A stretch of 11,736 nucleotides of DNA from an uncultured Sutterella sp. (GCA_905192805.1 CAJJMF010000064.1:1-11736), one strand, 5' to 3'; shown: positions 1 to 7,134, numbered from the stretch's first letter. Notes: a model not told the origin generated them from the letters alone. Translations and numbers: made by a program.

Positions 1-643
1 GCACTTCATAGAGTGCCCCTGGACGATTAGGCACAGAAAACACAATACTGGTTTTCCATTTCATCTGCTCATTTTCTTCAATAAAACCCGAGCGTTTACT
101 CATCAGCAAAAAGCGAGTCATATTGGAGAGACCGTCTTGGATAGAGCGTGCCAAGGCAGGAACTTTGTAGAGAACCCCTGCGCGGAGTGAGGCAATACCC
201 GCTACGCTCGGATCCAATGAGGCCAGCCGTGCCCCTTCCGCATTACTACTCACAGGGACTTGAACGGCCTGTGGCACATAGTCTGATAGCCAGTGGGCAC
301 ATTGAGCGAGCGCTTGAGGATGCGCATAAATCGTACGTAACGCACTCAACTCCTGAGCATGGGTGAGAAGGTTGTGATTCACCTGCACGGTTACTTCACC
401 CACAATGGATAACGGGGTATCTAGAAGTAAATCGATCGCGTGCGTCACTGTCCCGTTGGTATTGTTTTCAATGGCAATCACCCCAGCTTGGGCACGATTT
501 TCTACCACACTCTCGAGGACTTCATCAAAACTCTTACAGGGCACACGGGGGACCGACTCTTCAAACAGTTTCAGTACGGCTTCTTCTGAAAAGGTTCCCG
601 CGGGTCCTAAATAGGCAATAGGCCCTTCTACACTCTTAGGCAT
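1..643 (-). CDS. pheA: Prephenate dehydratase, partial (3' end outside window)
   Basis: The enzyme converts prephenate to phenylpyruvate, the committed step of phenylalanine synthesis in the cytoplasm. The first 214 residues are visible. They show the dehydratase start AYLGPAGTFSEEA (about 10-22), the IENNTNG segment (58-64, family ENS/T region), HPQALAQC (108-115), SNAEGARLA (133-141) and the catalytic TRF motif (176-178). An ACT regulatory domain, which binds phenylalanine, begins near residue 197 (KTSIVFSVPNRPGALYEV) and is cut by the window edge. The ATG overlaps the serC stop by 8 nt, so the two genes are translationally coupled, with AAGGA about 13 nt upstream. An in-frame TGA lies 21 nt before the ATG, so the protein cannot start earlier. 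It therefore lacks the N-terminal AroQ chorismate mutase domain of the usual proteobacterial P-protein. Family assignment is secure; monofunctionality is read directly from the sequence. Confidence 0.93.
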   Translation of the reverse strand, partial: MPKSVEGPIAYLGPAGTFSEEAVLKLFEESVPRVPCKSFDEVLESVVENRAQAGVIAIENNTNGTVTHAIDLLLDTPLSIVGEVTVQVNHNLLTHAQELSALRTIYAHPQALAQCAHWLSDYVPQAVQVPVSSNAEGARLASLDPSVAGIASLRAGVLYKVPALARSIQDGLSNMTRFLLMSKRSGFIEENEQMKWKTSIVFSVPNRPGALYEV

Positions 644-1715
644 AACGCTGACAAAATTCCTTCAAATAAGTCACCAATGCCTCGACCCCCTCTTGCGGCA
701 TGGCGTTATAGAGTGACGCCCGCAGACCACCTCGTGCTCGGTGGCCCTTTAAGCCATGAAGACCAGCTTCGGTTGCTCCCCGTAGAAAATCGATGGTGAG
801 GGTTTCGGGCAAATTGAAGACGACATTGGTTCGACTACGGATTGCCGTCGGGACTAAATCCGTATAGAAGTAACGCATTTCATCGAGCGCCCCATAAAGG
901 GTGGACGAGCGTTGCTGGGCGCGCTCCTGCATGACGGCAAGTCCCCCTTCCGACTCGATCCAGCGGGTCATTAAGAGTGCACTATAGATGGCAGCCACAG
1001 GAGCCGTATTGGGCAAACTGTTTTGACGCGCAAACCGCTCCCAGTTCATCATCGCGGGGACGCGTTCGCCAATCGAACCATAAAGAGAGCGATCCACAAT
1101 CACGAGAGACGCTCCAGCGATCCCTAAATTCTTCTGTAACGAAGCAAAAACACACCCATAGTGACGCCAATCGATAGGACGAGTAAAAATGTTACTCGAC
1201 ATATCGGACACCAAGGTAGCCTCTCCGAGTTCGACGGGAGGCACATAGGGAAACTCTTTGCCGTCTATGGTTTCATTGTCACAGTAGTAAACATAGTCTG
1301 TGCCTCTCGGTAACACAATCGGCCGTTCAGGCAAACGAGTACTTTCCCCATTCCACAAAATGTAGGCACGTGAAATACGGTCGGCTTCAGCATAGGCCTT
1401 GAGTGACCAAAAGCCAGAAACGATATACCCGCCTCGGAAACCCAAGGTGCACAGATTCATGGGGATGGCAGCAAACTGCAAGCTGGCACCGCCCGGGCAA
1501 AAAAGAATGTCACAGTTGTCGGGAACCGACAGTAAGGAGCGAATGCGTGACTTCAACTCCTCCAATATCGAAAGAAAGACGTCACTACGGTGGTTGAGTT
1601 CAAACAGTGAAAAGCCACTGCCTTCGCAGTTATCCGTTGCTTCCCGGAGAGACGCCAATACCAGCTGTGGCAGCTGAGAGGGCCCTGCGGAAAAATTCCA
1701 TTGTGTCGCTTGCAT
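636..1715 (-). CDS. serC: Phosphoserine aminotransferase
   Basis: This is a PLP-dependent class V aminotransferase that makes O-phospho-L-serine from 3-phosphohydroxypyruvate and glutamate (serine synthesis). It also acts on the erythrose-derived 4-phosphohydroxythreonine branch of PLP synthesis. The 359 residues match the usual family length of about 360. Visible landmarks are NFSAGPSQLP at the N-terminus, NHRSDVF (41-47), the cofactor phosphate-binding GGAS (75-78), NETIDGKEF (147-155), DMSSN (171-175), the PLP lysine K195 in SLQKNLG, and the C-terminal GHRARGGLRASLYNAMP segment (324-340). The ATG at 1715 has AAGGAG 8 nt upstream. It lies 65 nt downstream of gyrA and overlaps pheA, as expected for the gyrA-serC-pheA operon of beta- and gammaproteobacteria. 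Confidence 0.97.
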   Translation of the reverse strand: MQATQWNFSAGPSQLPQLVLASLREATDNCEGSGFSLFELNHRSDVFLSILEELKSRIRSLLSVPDNCDILFCPGGASLQFAAIPMNLCTLGFRGGYIVSGFWSLKAYAEADRISRAYILWNGESTRLPERPIVLPRGTDYVYYCDNETIDGKEFPYVPPVELGEATLVSDMSSNIFTRPIDWRHYGCVFASLQKNLGIAGASLVIVDRSLYGSIGERVPAMMNWERFARQNSLPNTAPVAAIYSALLMTRWIESEGGLAVMQERAQQRSSTLYGALDEMRYFYTDLVPTAIRSRTNVVFNLPETLTIDFLRGATEAGLHGLKGHRARGGLRASLYNAMPQEGVEALVTYLKEFCQRYA

Positions 1716-1749
1716 CCCGTTACTCCTTGCGTCCTAAAGGGCCCTGTTA

Positions 1750-1771
1750 GGGGTCAGTGCTTACTGACCCC
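1750..1771 (-). promoter_or_regulatory. Intercistronic hairpin between gyrA and serC
   Basis: A perfect 9-bp stem GGGGTCAGT / ACTGACCCC with a 4-nt loop occupies the middle of the 65-nt gyrA-serC gap. On the minus-strand transcript it is followed by CTAACAGGGC, not a U-run, so it is not a typical intrinsic terminator. It more likely sets transcript stability or processing between the very different expression needs of gyrA and serC. The role is inference; the stem is seen directly. Confidence 0.55.
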
Positions 1772-1780
1772 GTAGCAAGA

Positions 1781-4510
1781 TTAATTCTCAGACTCGTCGT
1801 CAATGAGCTCGAGCCCATCCTCGTCATCCTCATCGACGGACGTCGGAACGTCAGCGTCTTCTGGGACCTCAATGGCAAGGTGCTCGACTTCTTCCTCATC
1901 GCTCGTCTTTTCTGCGCGACGGATTGAGGCCACCGTATCGTCACCCAAATTGATCAAACGAACCCCTTGGGCAGCACGACTGTAAATACTCACTTCGCTC
2001 GCACGCGTACGAACCACTTTACCGCTTGTCGAAAGAATCATGATGTCATCATCCTCTTTCACTAGCGCAGCCGAGACGACTTGACCGTTACGTTCCGAGG
2101 TTGAGATCGCAATAATCCCCTTAATGCCACGGCTCTTAAGTGAGTACTCACTTACCAAGGTACGTTTACCGTAACCGTTGGCCGTTGCCGTTAACACATA
2201 GTCCGTATCGGTGTCCGTCACCAAGAGTGAGACCACCTTCTGTCCTGGGGCTAGACGCATACCACGAACCCCGTGTGCACTGCGGCCCATACTACGTACG
2301 GCGCTTTCCTTAAAGCGAACACATTTACCAGCGTCACTAAACAGCATCACGTCATGGTTGCCATGGGTAATGGCCACACCAATGAGTTGTTCGCCTTCAT
2401 CGAGCTGAATGGCGTTAATACCACGCAAGCGTGCATTCTTAAAGAGCGTCAATTCCGTCTTTTTCACGGTACCGCGGTCCGTTGCCATCACTAAGTACTG
2501 ACCGTCTTCATCCAACGACTTCACCGGCAAGATAAACGAAATCTTCTCTTCGGGCTCCAAGGGGAGCAGATTCACAATCGGACGGCCACGGGCATTGGAT
2601 TTCCCTTCAGGCAAATCGAACACATCAACTGGGTACATACGTCCGAGCGTGGAGAAGCACAAGATGATGTCATGAGTATTGGCGATAAAGAGTTCCGCCA
2701 CCTCGTCATCCTTCGTCATTTCCTGAACCTTACGGCCCTTGCCGCCTCGGACTTGCGCGTTGTAGTCATCGAGCTCTTGGCTCTTAATGAAACCACCTCG
2801 CGAGAGCGTTACCACCATATCCCGACGCGGGATCAAGTCACGCTTGTCAAAGTTCGGATCGCCCATCGGATCGATCGTTGAACGACGTTCATCACCATAT
2901 TCTTCACGAATGGCTTCAAGTTCTTCACCAATAATGGTGTTCACACGTTCGGGCTTCGCCAGAATGTCTAAGCAATCCGCAATGGCATGGAGCATCTTGG
3001 TGTAATCCGCACGCACTTGATCTTGTTCAAGCCCGGTCAAGCTACGTAAATTCATACGTAAAATGCTGTCGATCTGAGGACGCGTGAGGTAGTAAAGACC
3101 ATCCTGATGCATACCACGCGTGGAATCCATGTCTTCGGGGTAGAACTTCTTAATGTCTTCAAGACTACGATTCAAGAGTTCCTCTGCAAACACCATCGGC
3201 CAGCCACGGCTATAGAGCTGATCGGCAGCTTCTTGAGGCGTCGAAGCTGCACGAATGATTTGGATAAATTCATCCAAATTCGATAGCGCCACGGCCTGAC
3301 CTTCCAACAAATGACCTTGCTGGCGGTATTTGCGTAAACGGAAGACAGTACGGCGAGTCACCACCTCACGACGGTGTGCAATGAAATGCATGATCATGTC
3401 TTTGAGGTTCAGCAACGTCGGCTGACCATCCACCAACGCGACCATATTCATGCCAAAGCTTTCTTGCATCTGGGTCATCTTGTAGAGGTTGTTGAGCACC
3501 ACCTCAGGCATGACCCCTTGCTTTAAATCGATACAGATACGAATCTGAGCGCTCGACTCGTCGCGCATTTCAGCAATCCCTTCGATCTTCTTCTCACGCA
3601 TCAACTCATGCATCTTTTCATACATGATGCGTTTATTGACCATGTAGGGAATTTCGTCCACCACGATGCGGACGCGATCACGTCCGAAATCTTCTAAGTG
3701 GGTACGGGCGCGCATGACCACTCGACCGCGTCCCGTACGATAACCTTCATGCACGTCCTTAATACCGAAAATAATGCCGCCCGTAGGAAAGTCCGGTGCA
3801 GGCATCAAACTAATCAGATCATCAATACCACAGTCGGGGTGCTTCAAAAAGTGTAGGCACGCCGAAATGGTTTCTTTCAAGTTATGCGGAGGAATATTCG
3901 TAGCCATCCCGACCGCAATACCAGAAGAACCGTTGATCAATAATTGGGGCAAACGGGTGGGTAACACCACAGGCTCACGTTCCGAGTTATCGAAGTTCGG
4001 AACAAAGTCCACCGTTTCCTCATTGATATCGGCAAGCATTTCGCCCGCAATCTTCATCAACCGGACTTCGGTGTAACGCATCGCGGCCGGACTATCACCG
4101 TCGATCGAGCCAAAGTTACCTTGACCATAAATGAGCGGATAACGTAAGGAGAACGGTTGTGCCATACGCACTACCGTCATATACGCGGCACTGTCGCCAT
4201 GCGGGTGGTACTTACCGAGGACTTCCCCGACCACACGCGCAGACTTCTTTGTGGGATTATTGTGCGTATTCTTTAACTCATTCATCGCGTAGAGAACACG
4301 ACGATGAACGGGTTTGAAACCATCGCGTACATCGGGCAACGCACGACCTACGATCACGCTCATGGCGTAATCCAAGTAGGAACGCTTCATCTCGGTTTCA
4401 AGGGAGATCGGGAGTAACTCCTGAGCAATTGTTAACGGAGAAGTCCCATTTGAACCTTCCGTTTCTTCTTCTGTCACATCCAACTCTTCTTTATTCTCGT
4501 TTTCGTCCAT
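1781..4510 (-). CDS. gyrA: DNA gyrase subunit A
   Basis: GyrA is the DNA breakage-reunion subunit of the A2B2 gyrase that introduces negative supercoils. Core motifs are LDYAMSVIVGRALPDVRDG (46-64), YHPHGDSAAYMTVVRMAQ (101-118, the quinolone region), GQGNFGS (129-135) and AAMRYTE (142-148), with catalytic Tyr146 (Tyr122 in E. coli; offset 24). The GyrA box that drives DNA wrapping is QVRGGKG (586-592), against the usual QRRGGKG. At 909 residues it is longer than E. coli GyrA (875): about 27 acidic residues are added at the N-terminus, and the C-terminus ends in an acidic tail of about 45 residues. Acidic tails modulate wrapping in other GyrA proteins. The E. coli Asp87 position is Met111, and the usual Asp of DGQGNFGS is Tyr128. 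The ATG has GGGAG about 7 nt upstream. It is the first gene of the gyrA-serC-pheA operon. Confidence 0.98.
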   Translation of the reverse strand: MDENENKEELDVTEEETEGSNGTSPLTIAQELLPISLETEMKRSYLDYAMSVIVGRALPDVRDGFKPVHRRVLYAMNELKNTHNNPTKKSARVVGEVLGKYHPHGDSAAYMTVVRMAQPFSLRYPLIYGQGNFGSIDGDSPAAMRYTEVRLMKIAGEMLADINEETVDFVPNFDNSEREPVVLPTRLPQLLINGSSGIAVGMATNIPPHNLKETISACLHFLKHPDCGIDDLISLMPAPDFPTGGIIFGIKDVHEGYRTGRGRVVMRARTHLEDFGRDRVRIVVDEIPYMVNKRIMYEKMHELMREKKIEGIAEMRDESSAQIRICIDLKQGVMPEVVLNNLYKMTQMQESFGMNMVALVDGQPTLLNLKDMIMHFIAHRREVVTRRTVFRLRKYRQQGHLLEGQAVALSNLDEFIQIIRAASTPQEAADQLYSRGWPMVFAEELLNRSLEDIKKFYPEDMDSTRGMHQDGLYYLTRPQIDSILRMNLRSLTGLEQDQVRADYTKMLHAIADCLDILAKPERVNTIIGEELEAIREEYGDERRSTIDPMGDPNFDKRDLIPRRDMVVTLSRGGFIKSQELDDYNAQVRGGKGRKVQEMTKDDEVAELFIANTHDIILCFSTLGRMYPVDVFDLPEGKSNARGRPIVNLLPLEPEEKISFILPVKSLDEDGQYLVMATDRGTVKKTELTLFKNARLRGINAIQLDEGEQLIGVAITHGNHDVMLFSDAGKCVRFKESAVRSMGRSAHGVRGMRLAPGQKVVSLLVTDTDTDYVLTATANGYGKRTLVSEYSLKSRGIKGIIAISTSERNGQVVSAALVKEDDDIMILSTSGKVVRTRASEVSIYSRAAQGVRLINLGDDTVASIRRAEKTSDEEEVEHLAIEVPEDADVPTSVDEDDEDGLELIDDESEN

Positions 4511-4586
4511 CGAGGACTCCCTTCAATATTGACCGACATGCTATAGCTCTAGCACATCCTCACCGATAACAATAAATGATTCTGAC

Positions 4587-4679
4587 TTGGGATACGTTGG
4601 CCGTGGCCTGAGTGGCTACGACGCCCCCTGCCCAGTAGGACTCGGATGAGCCCAATAGACCACCTTTACACGATCCCAA
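4587..4679 (-). promoter_or_regulatory. Folded 5' leader of gyrA (candidate cis-regulatory RNA)
   Basis: A 7-bp inverted repeat TTGGGAT (4587-4593) / ATCCCAA (4673-4679) encloses about 80 GC-rich nt. Inside it are nested pairs TTGG (4597-4600) / CCAA (4652-4655), GAGT (4610-4613) / ACTC (4640-4643) and CTAC (4616-4619) / GTAG (4635-4638). If gyrA starts from the promoter at 4687-4716, transcription begins near 4680. The closing stem would then start at the very 5' end of the mRNA, and about 75 nt would separate the fold from the ATG. A 'gyrA RNA' leader motif is known in Pseudomonadales; whether this is related cannot be decided by eye. Individual inner stems are short, so the fold is a proposal. 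Confidence 0.4.
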
Positions 4680-4686
4680 ATTATTT

Positions 4687-4716
4687 ATTTTACCGTGATT
4701 GACAAGACTTTTCCAA
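4687..4716 (-). promoter_or_regulatory. Candidate sigma70 promoter of gyrA
   Basis: Read on the minus strand: -35 TTGGAA (4716-4711), an 18-bp spacer, and -10 TAAAAT (4692-4687, 5 of 6 matches). The predicted start is near 4680, giving a leader of about 170 nt. No better pair was found closer to the gene. It overlaps the divergent deaminase promoter, so the two may compete for polymerase. Confidence 0.45.
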
Positions 4717-4724
4717 AGTACAAT
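4699..4724 (+). promoter_or_regulatory. Candidate promoter of the deaminase gene
   Basis: A perfect -35 TTGACA (4699-4704) is followed by TACAAT (4719-4724, 5 of 6 matches) at a short 14-bp spacing. AATTAA (4722-4727) lies at the ideal 17 bp but is a weak -10. The perfect -35 supports promoter function; the exact -10 is uncertain. Confidence 0.45.
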
Positions 4725-4736
4725 TAAGAAAGTTTT

Positions 4737-4770
4737 CCGTTGAGGGGTCACACCCAAATAACGGTTTTTC
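4737..4770 (+). terminator. Possible attenuator in the deaminase leader
   Basis: CCGTT (4737-4741) pairs with AACGG (4760-4764) around an inner GGGT (4745-4748) / ACCC (4752-4755). The stem is followed directly by TTTTTC (4765-4770). It lies between the proposed start site and the ATG at 4796, so it could end transcription early. The stem is short with an internal loop, so the call is tentative. Confidence 0.3.
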
Positions 4771-4795
4771 GAACTACCAATGCGAGGAGTTACAC

Positions 4796-6118
4796 ATGCT
4801 CGTTGATACCATCATCGAGGCCCGCTGGGTCATTCCGATTATTCCTAAAAACACCACCTTGGATAACCATGCGGTTGTCGTCGATGCTGGTCGCATCGTC
4901 GACGTTCTTCCCATTGAAGAGGCTCGGGAACGTTACGAATCTCGAGAGGAACGCATTAGTTTGCCCGAATCCGTGGTGTTACCTGGATTAGTGAACTTAC
5001 ACTCGCATGCCGCCATGAATTTAGTCCGTGGACTCGGAGCAGACTTACCCTTGATGGACTGGCTCACCACAGCTATTTGGCCCGTGGAAGGCAAATTAAT
5101 GAGCCATGAATTTGTGCACGATGGGGCCTATTTGGCGGGACTGGAAATGGCACAAGGGGGCGTTACCTGCACGTCTGACCATTATTTTTTCCCTGAAGCC
5201 GCCGCCGAAGGCCTTCGGAAGGCGGGACTTCGTTGTGCGGTCTCGGGAATTGTGATTGGATTCCCCAGTGCTTGGGCACAAAACGATACGCAGTATCTTG
5301 AAAAAAGTGAAGCCCTTTTTAAATCGCTCGAAGGGGATGCTTTCGTTCGTGGGACGATTGGTCCACACGCGCCCTACACCGTCAATGATGCCTCCCTGAA
5401 AGCCTGCGCCCTATTGAGTGAAAAATACAATGTGCCCATTCATATGCACATTAACGAAACTCAGGTCGAAGTCGACAACTCACTGAAAGAATTTGGTGTT
5501 CGTCCCCTCGAACGGTTACGCCAACTGGGATTAGTCAATGAACGACTCATTGCCGTACACAATGTACAAGCCAACGAGGACGAGTTACGTCTCTTAGCCG
5601 AGGCAGGCAGTTCGATGTGCCACTGCCCCTGCTCCAACCTTAAGTTAGCCTCGGGCTTTGCCCCCGTGGCACAAGCCATGAACCTTGGGGTTAATTTAGG
5701 GATTGGAACCGACGGTGCCGCCAGTAACGATAAACTCGACCTCTTAGGCGAAACACGACTGGCGGCCATGCTGGCCAAAGCGGTCGCCAATGACACCACG
5801 CAAGCCAAAGTCTATGACATGCTTGAAGCAGCCACGCTGGGTGGCGCTCGCGCCCTTCATTGGGATAATGAAATCGGATCGATAGAAAAACTCAAAGCCG
5901 CCGATTTAATTGCCGTTTATTTGGGTGGCGTCAATACTATCCCCGTGGCGAACGCTGCGGCGCAGTTACTTTATGCCGCAGATCGTGACAATGTGACACA
6001 TACATGGGTTGCAGGACAATTAATTGCAAATACGCAACAAAATACCCCCCATAGTAATAAAAAAACTATGGAAACAATGAAAACGTTTGCATTAAAATGG
6101 CAAAATAGACGTGGATAA
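4796..6118 (+). CDS. mtaD: MTA/SAH deaminase-type amidohydrolase (TRZ/ATZ family)
   Basis: This is a metal-dependent amidohydrolase of 440 residues, probably a cytoplasmic adenosine-type deaminase acting on 5'-methylthioadenosine, S-adenosylhomocysteine or 5'-deoxyadenosine. Metal and catalytic residues are in place: H69 and H71 in NLHSHAAM, H218 and E221 in IHMHINET, H255 in AVHNV, and D306 in GTDGAASN. Other subfamily landmarks are IGPHAPYT (188-195) and CPCSNLKLASG (277-287). The ATG has GAGGAG about 7 nt upstream. Its position beside gyrA matches the deaminase gene of the same block in pseudomonads and Burkholderiales. The last 30 residues or so, after VAGQLI, are polar and specific to this protein. 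The exact substrate cannot be fixed from sequence, and other TRZ/ATZ members share the motifs. Confidence 0.85.
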   Translation: MLVDTIIEARWVIPIIPKNTTLDNHAVVVDAGRIVDVLPIEEARERYESREERISLPESVVLPGLVNLHSHAAMNLVRGLGADLPLMDWLTTAIWPVEGKLMSHEFVHDGAYLAGLEMAQGGVTCTSDHYFFPEAAAEGLRKAGLRCAVSGIVIGFPSAWAQNDTQYLEKSEALFKSLEGDAFVRGTIGPHAPYTVNDASLKACALLSEKYNVPIHMHINETQVEVDNSLKEFGVRPLERLRQLGLVNERLIAVHNVQANEDELRLLAEAGSSMCHCPCSNLKLASGFAPVAQAMNLGVNLGIGTDGAASNDKLDLLGETRLAAMLAKAVANDTTQAKVYDMLEAATLGGARALHWDNEIGSIEKLKAADLIAVYLGGVNTIPVANAAAQLLYAADRDNVTHTWVAGQLIANTQQNTPHSNKKTMETMKTFALKWQNRRG

Positions 6119-6127
6119 CTTACAGAT

Positions 6128-6198
6128 TCGACTTTCAGGGTGGCAGACTGGCTCAGAATCTGCCAGAATGTCAGCAAAGTCGACCGTAATTATCGACT
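6128..6198. repeat. Nested and alternative inverted repeats downstream of mtaD
   Basis: An outer 8-bp pair TCGACTTT (6128-6135) / AAAGTCGA (6176-6183) encloses an inner 7-bp pair TGGCAGA (6141-6147) / TCTGCCA (6159-6165). The second outer arm can instead pair with a third copy: AGTCGA (6178-6183) / TCGACT (6193-6198). The two states exclude each other. No U-run follows on either strand, so this is not a standard terminator. It may be a 3' end stabiliser for the deaminase mRNA or a protein-binding site upstream of ompA. Confidence 0.45.
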
Positions 6199-6256
6199 CT
6201 TGTATGTCAATGAAAATTGGCATAGGCTTGTCTCCCAGTTTCCAGCGCTTGGGTAC

Positions 6257-6286
6257 TTGACTAATTGGTTGGCGAGTCATAATTAG
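6257..6286 (+). promoter_or_regulatory. Candidate ompA promoter
   Basis: TTGACT (6257-6262, 5 of 6) and CATAAT (6278-6283, 5 of 6) are separated by 15 bp. A start near 6290 would give a leader of about 105 nt, in line with the long leaders of ompA mRNAs. An inverted repeat CTAATT (6261-6266) / AATTAG (6281-6286) straddles the spacer and could be an operator. The short spacing keeps confidence moderate. Confidence 0.4.
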
Positions 6287-6394
6287 GTAAACAATTGGAT
6301 ATTTGGATGCTGGCCTCAGCAAACTACTTTTCTCTGGTCGGCGACAAATCGTCCTTTCCGTTAAAGCTTCCTGTACTTTTTGAGGATAAAAACA

Positions 6395-7087
6395 ATGAAA
6401 ACTTCTCTTAAGCTCGGTGGTCTTGTCGCTGCCATGATGCTGACGGTGTCGGGCGCTTCTTTCGCTGCCGACGCCACGAGTCCCTACGTTCACTCCACCG
6501 ACGGCCAAGTCGTTAAGAACCCGTTTGGCCTCTGCTGGCGTACGGGTTTCTGGACTCCGGCTCTTGCTGAAGCCCAGGGACGTGATGGCGAAGGTTGCGC
6601 TTGTGACGCCGACATCCTCACCGCTTCTGTCTGCGCCCCGGCTGCTGCTCCGGCTGCTGCTCCGGCTGCTGCTCCTAAGGCTAAGGCCGCTGAAAAGGTG
6701 ACCTTCGCTGCCGATACGCTCTTCAACTTCGACAAGGCTGATCTCAAGCCCGAAGGCAAGCGCGTCCTCGATGACCTCGTCTCCGCTCTCGCTGGTGTTG
6801 ACGTCGAAGTCATCCTCTCCGCTGGTTACACCGACCGCATCGGTAAGGATGCCTACAACGAAAAACTCTCCTTGCGCCGTGCTGAAGCTGTTAAGGCTTA
6901 CCTCGTGAGCAAGGGTGTGAGCGCCAACCTCATCAAGACCGTTGGTTACGGCAAGGCTGACCCTGTGGTCAACTGCCCGAACCCGACCAAGAAGGGTCAG
7001 ATCAAGAACTTCCGCGAACTCGTTCAGTGCTTAGCTCCGAACCGTCGCGCTGTGGTTGAAGTGGTTGGTTCCCGTCCTGCCATGTAA
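6395..7087 (+). CDS. ompA: OmpA-family outer membrane / peptidoglycan-binding protein
   Basis: This 230-residue envelope protein ties the outer membrane to peptidoglycan. It has a signal peptide at 1-24 (hydrophobic stretch, cut after SFA), a short N-terminal region with CWRTGFWTPALA (47-58) and a CxC at 68-70, and an Ala/Pro linker (81-94). The OmpA C-terminal domain follows from about 102 (VTFAADTLFNFDKADLKPEG). The peptidoglycan ligands are D147 (TDRIG) and R162 (LRRAEA), 15 apart as in characterised OmpA domains. Cys194 and Cys212 probably form the domain disulfide. There is no eight-strand barrel, as in other small Burkholderiales OmpA proteins. The ATG at 6395 is preferred over an in-frame TTG at 6380, which sits inside the TGAGGA ribosome site. 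Codon use is strongly biased (CTC, AAG, CGC, GGT) compared with neighbours, indicating very high expression. Confidence 0.93.
   Translation: MKTSLKLGGLVAAMMLTVSGASFAADATSPYVHSTDGQVVKNPFGLCWRTGFWTPALAEAQGRDGEGCACDADILTASVCAPAAAPAAAPAAAPKAKAAEKVTFAADTLFNFDKADLKPEGKRVLDDLVSALAGVDVEVILSAGYTDRIGKDAYNEKLSLRRAEAVKAYLVSKGVSANLIKTVGYGKADPVVNCPNPTKKGQIKNFRELVQCLAPNRRAVVEVVGSRPAM
6641..6676 (+). repeat. 12-bp tandem repeat in the ompA linker
   Basis: Three head-to-tail copies of GCTGCTGCTCCG (the last ending CCT) encode three AAAP units of the flexible linker. Such repeats can expand or contract in frame, changing linker length between strains without breaking the gene. Confidence 0.9.
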
Positions 7088-7134
7088 TTTAGAGGGATTC
7101 GGTAACCCTACGCGTTACCCATCTCACTGAAGCT

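Noticed and set aside
4560..4757. Open frame of 65 codons on the minus strand between gyrA and mtaD
   Set aside because: No ribosome site, it covers both promoters and the folded leader, and the translation does not look like a protein family.
6380..6394. Upstream TTG start for ompA
   Set aside because: It lies inside the TGAGGA ribosome site and would put charged residues before an otherwise normal signal peptide; the ATG at 6395 fits better.
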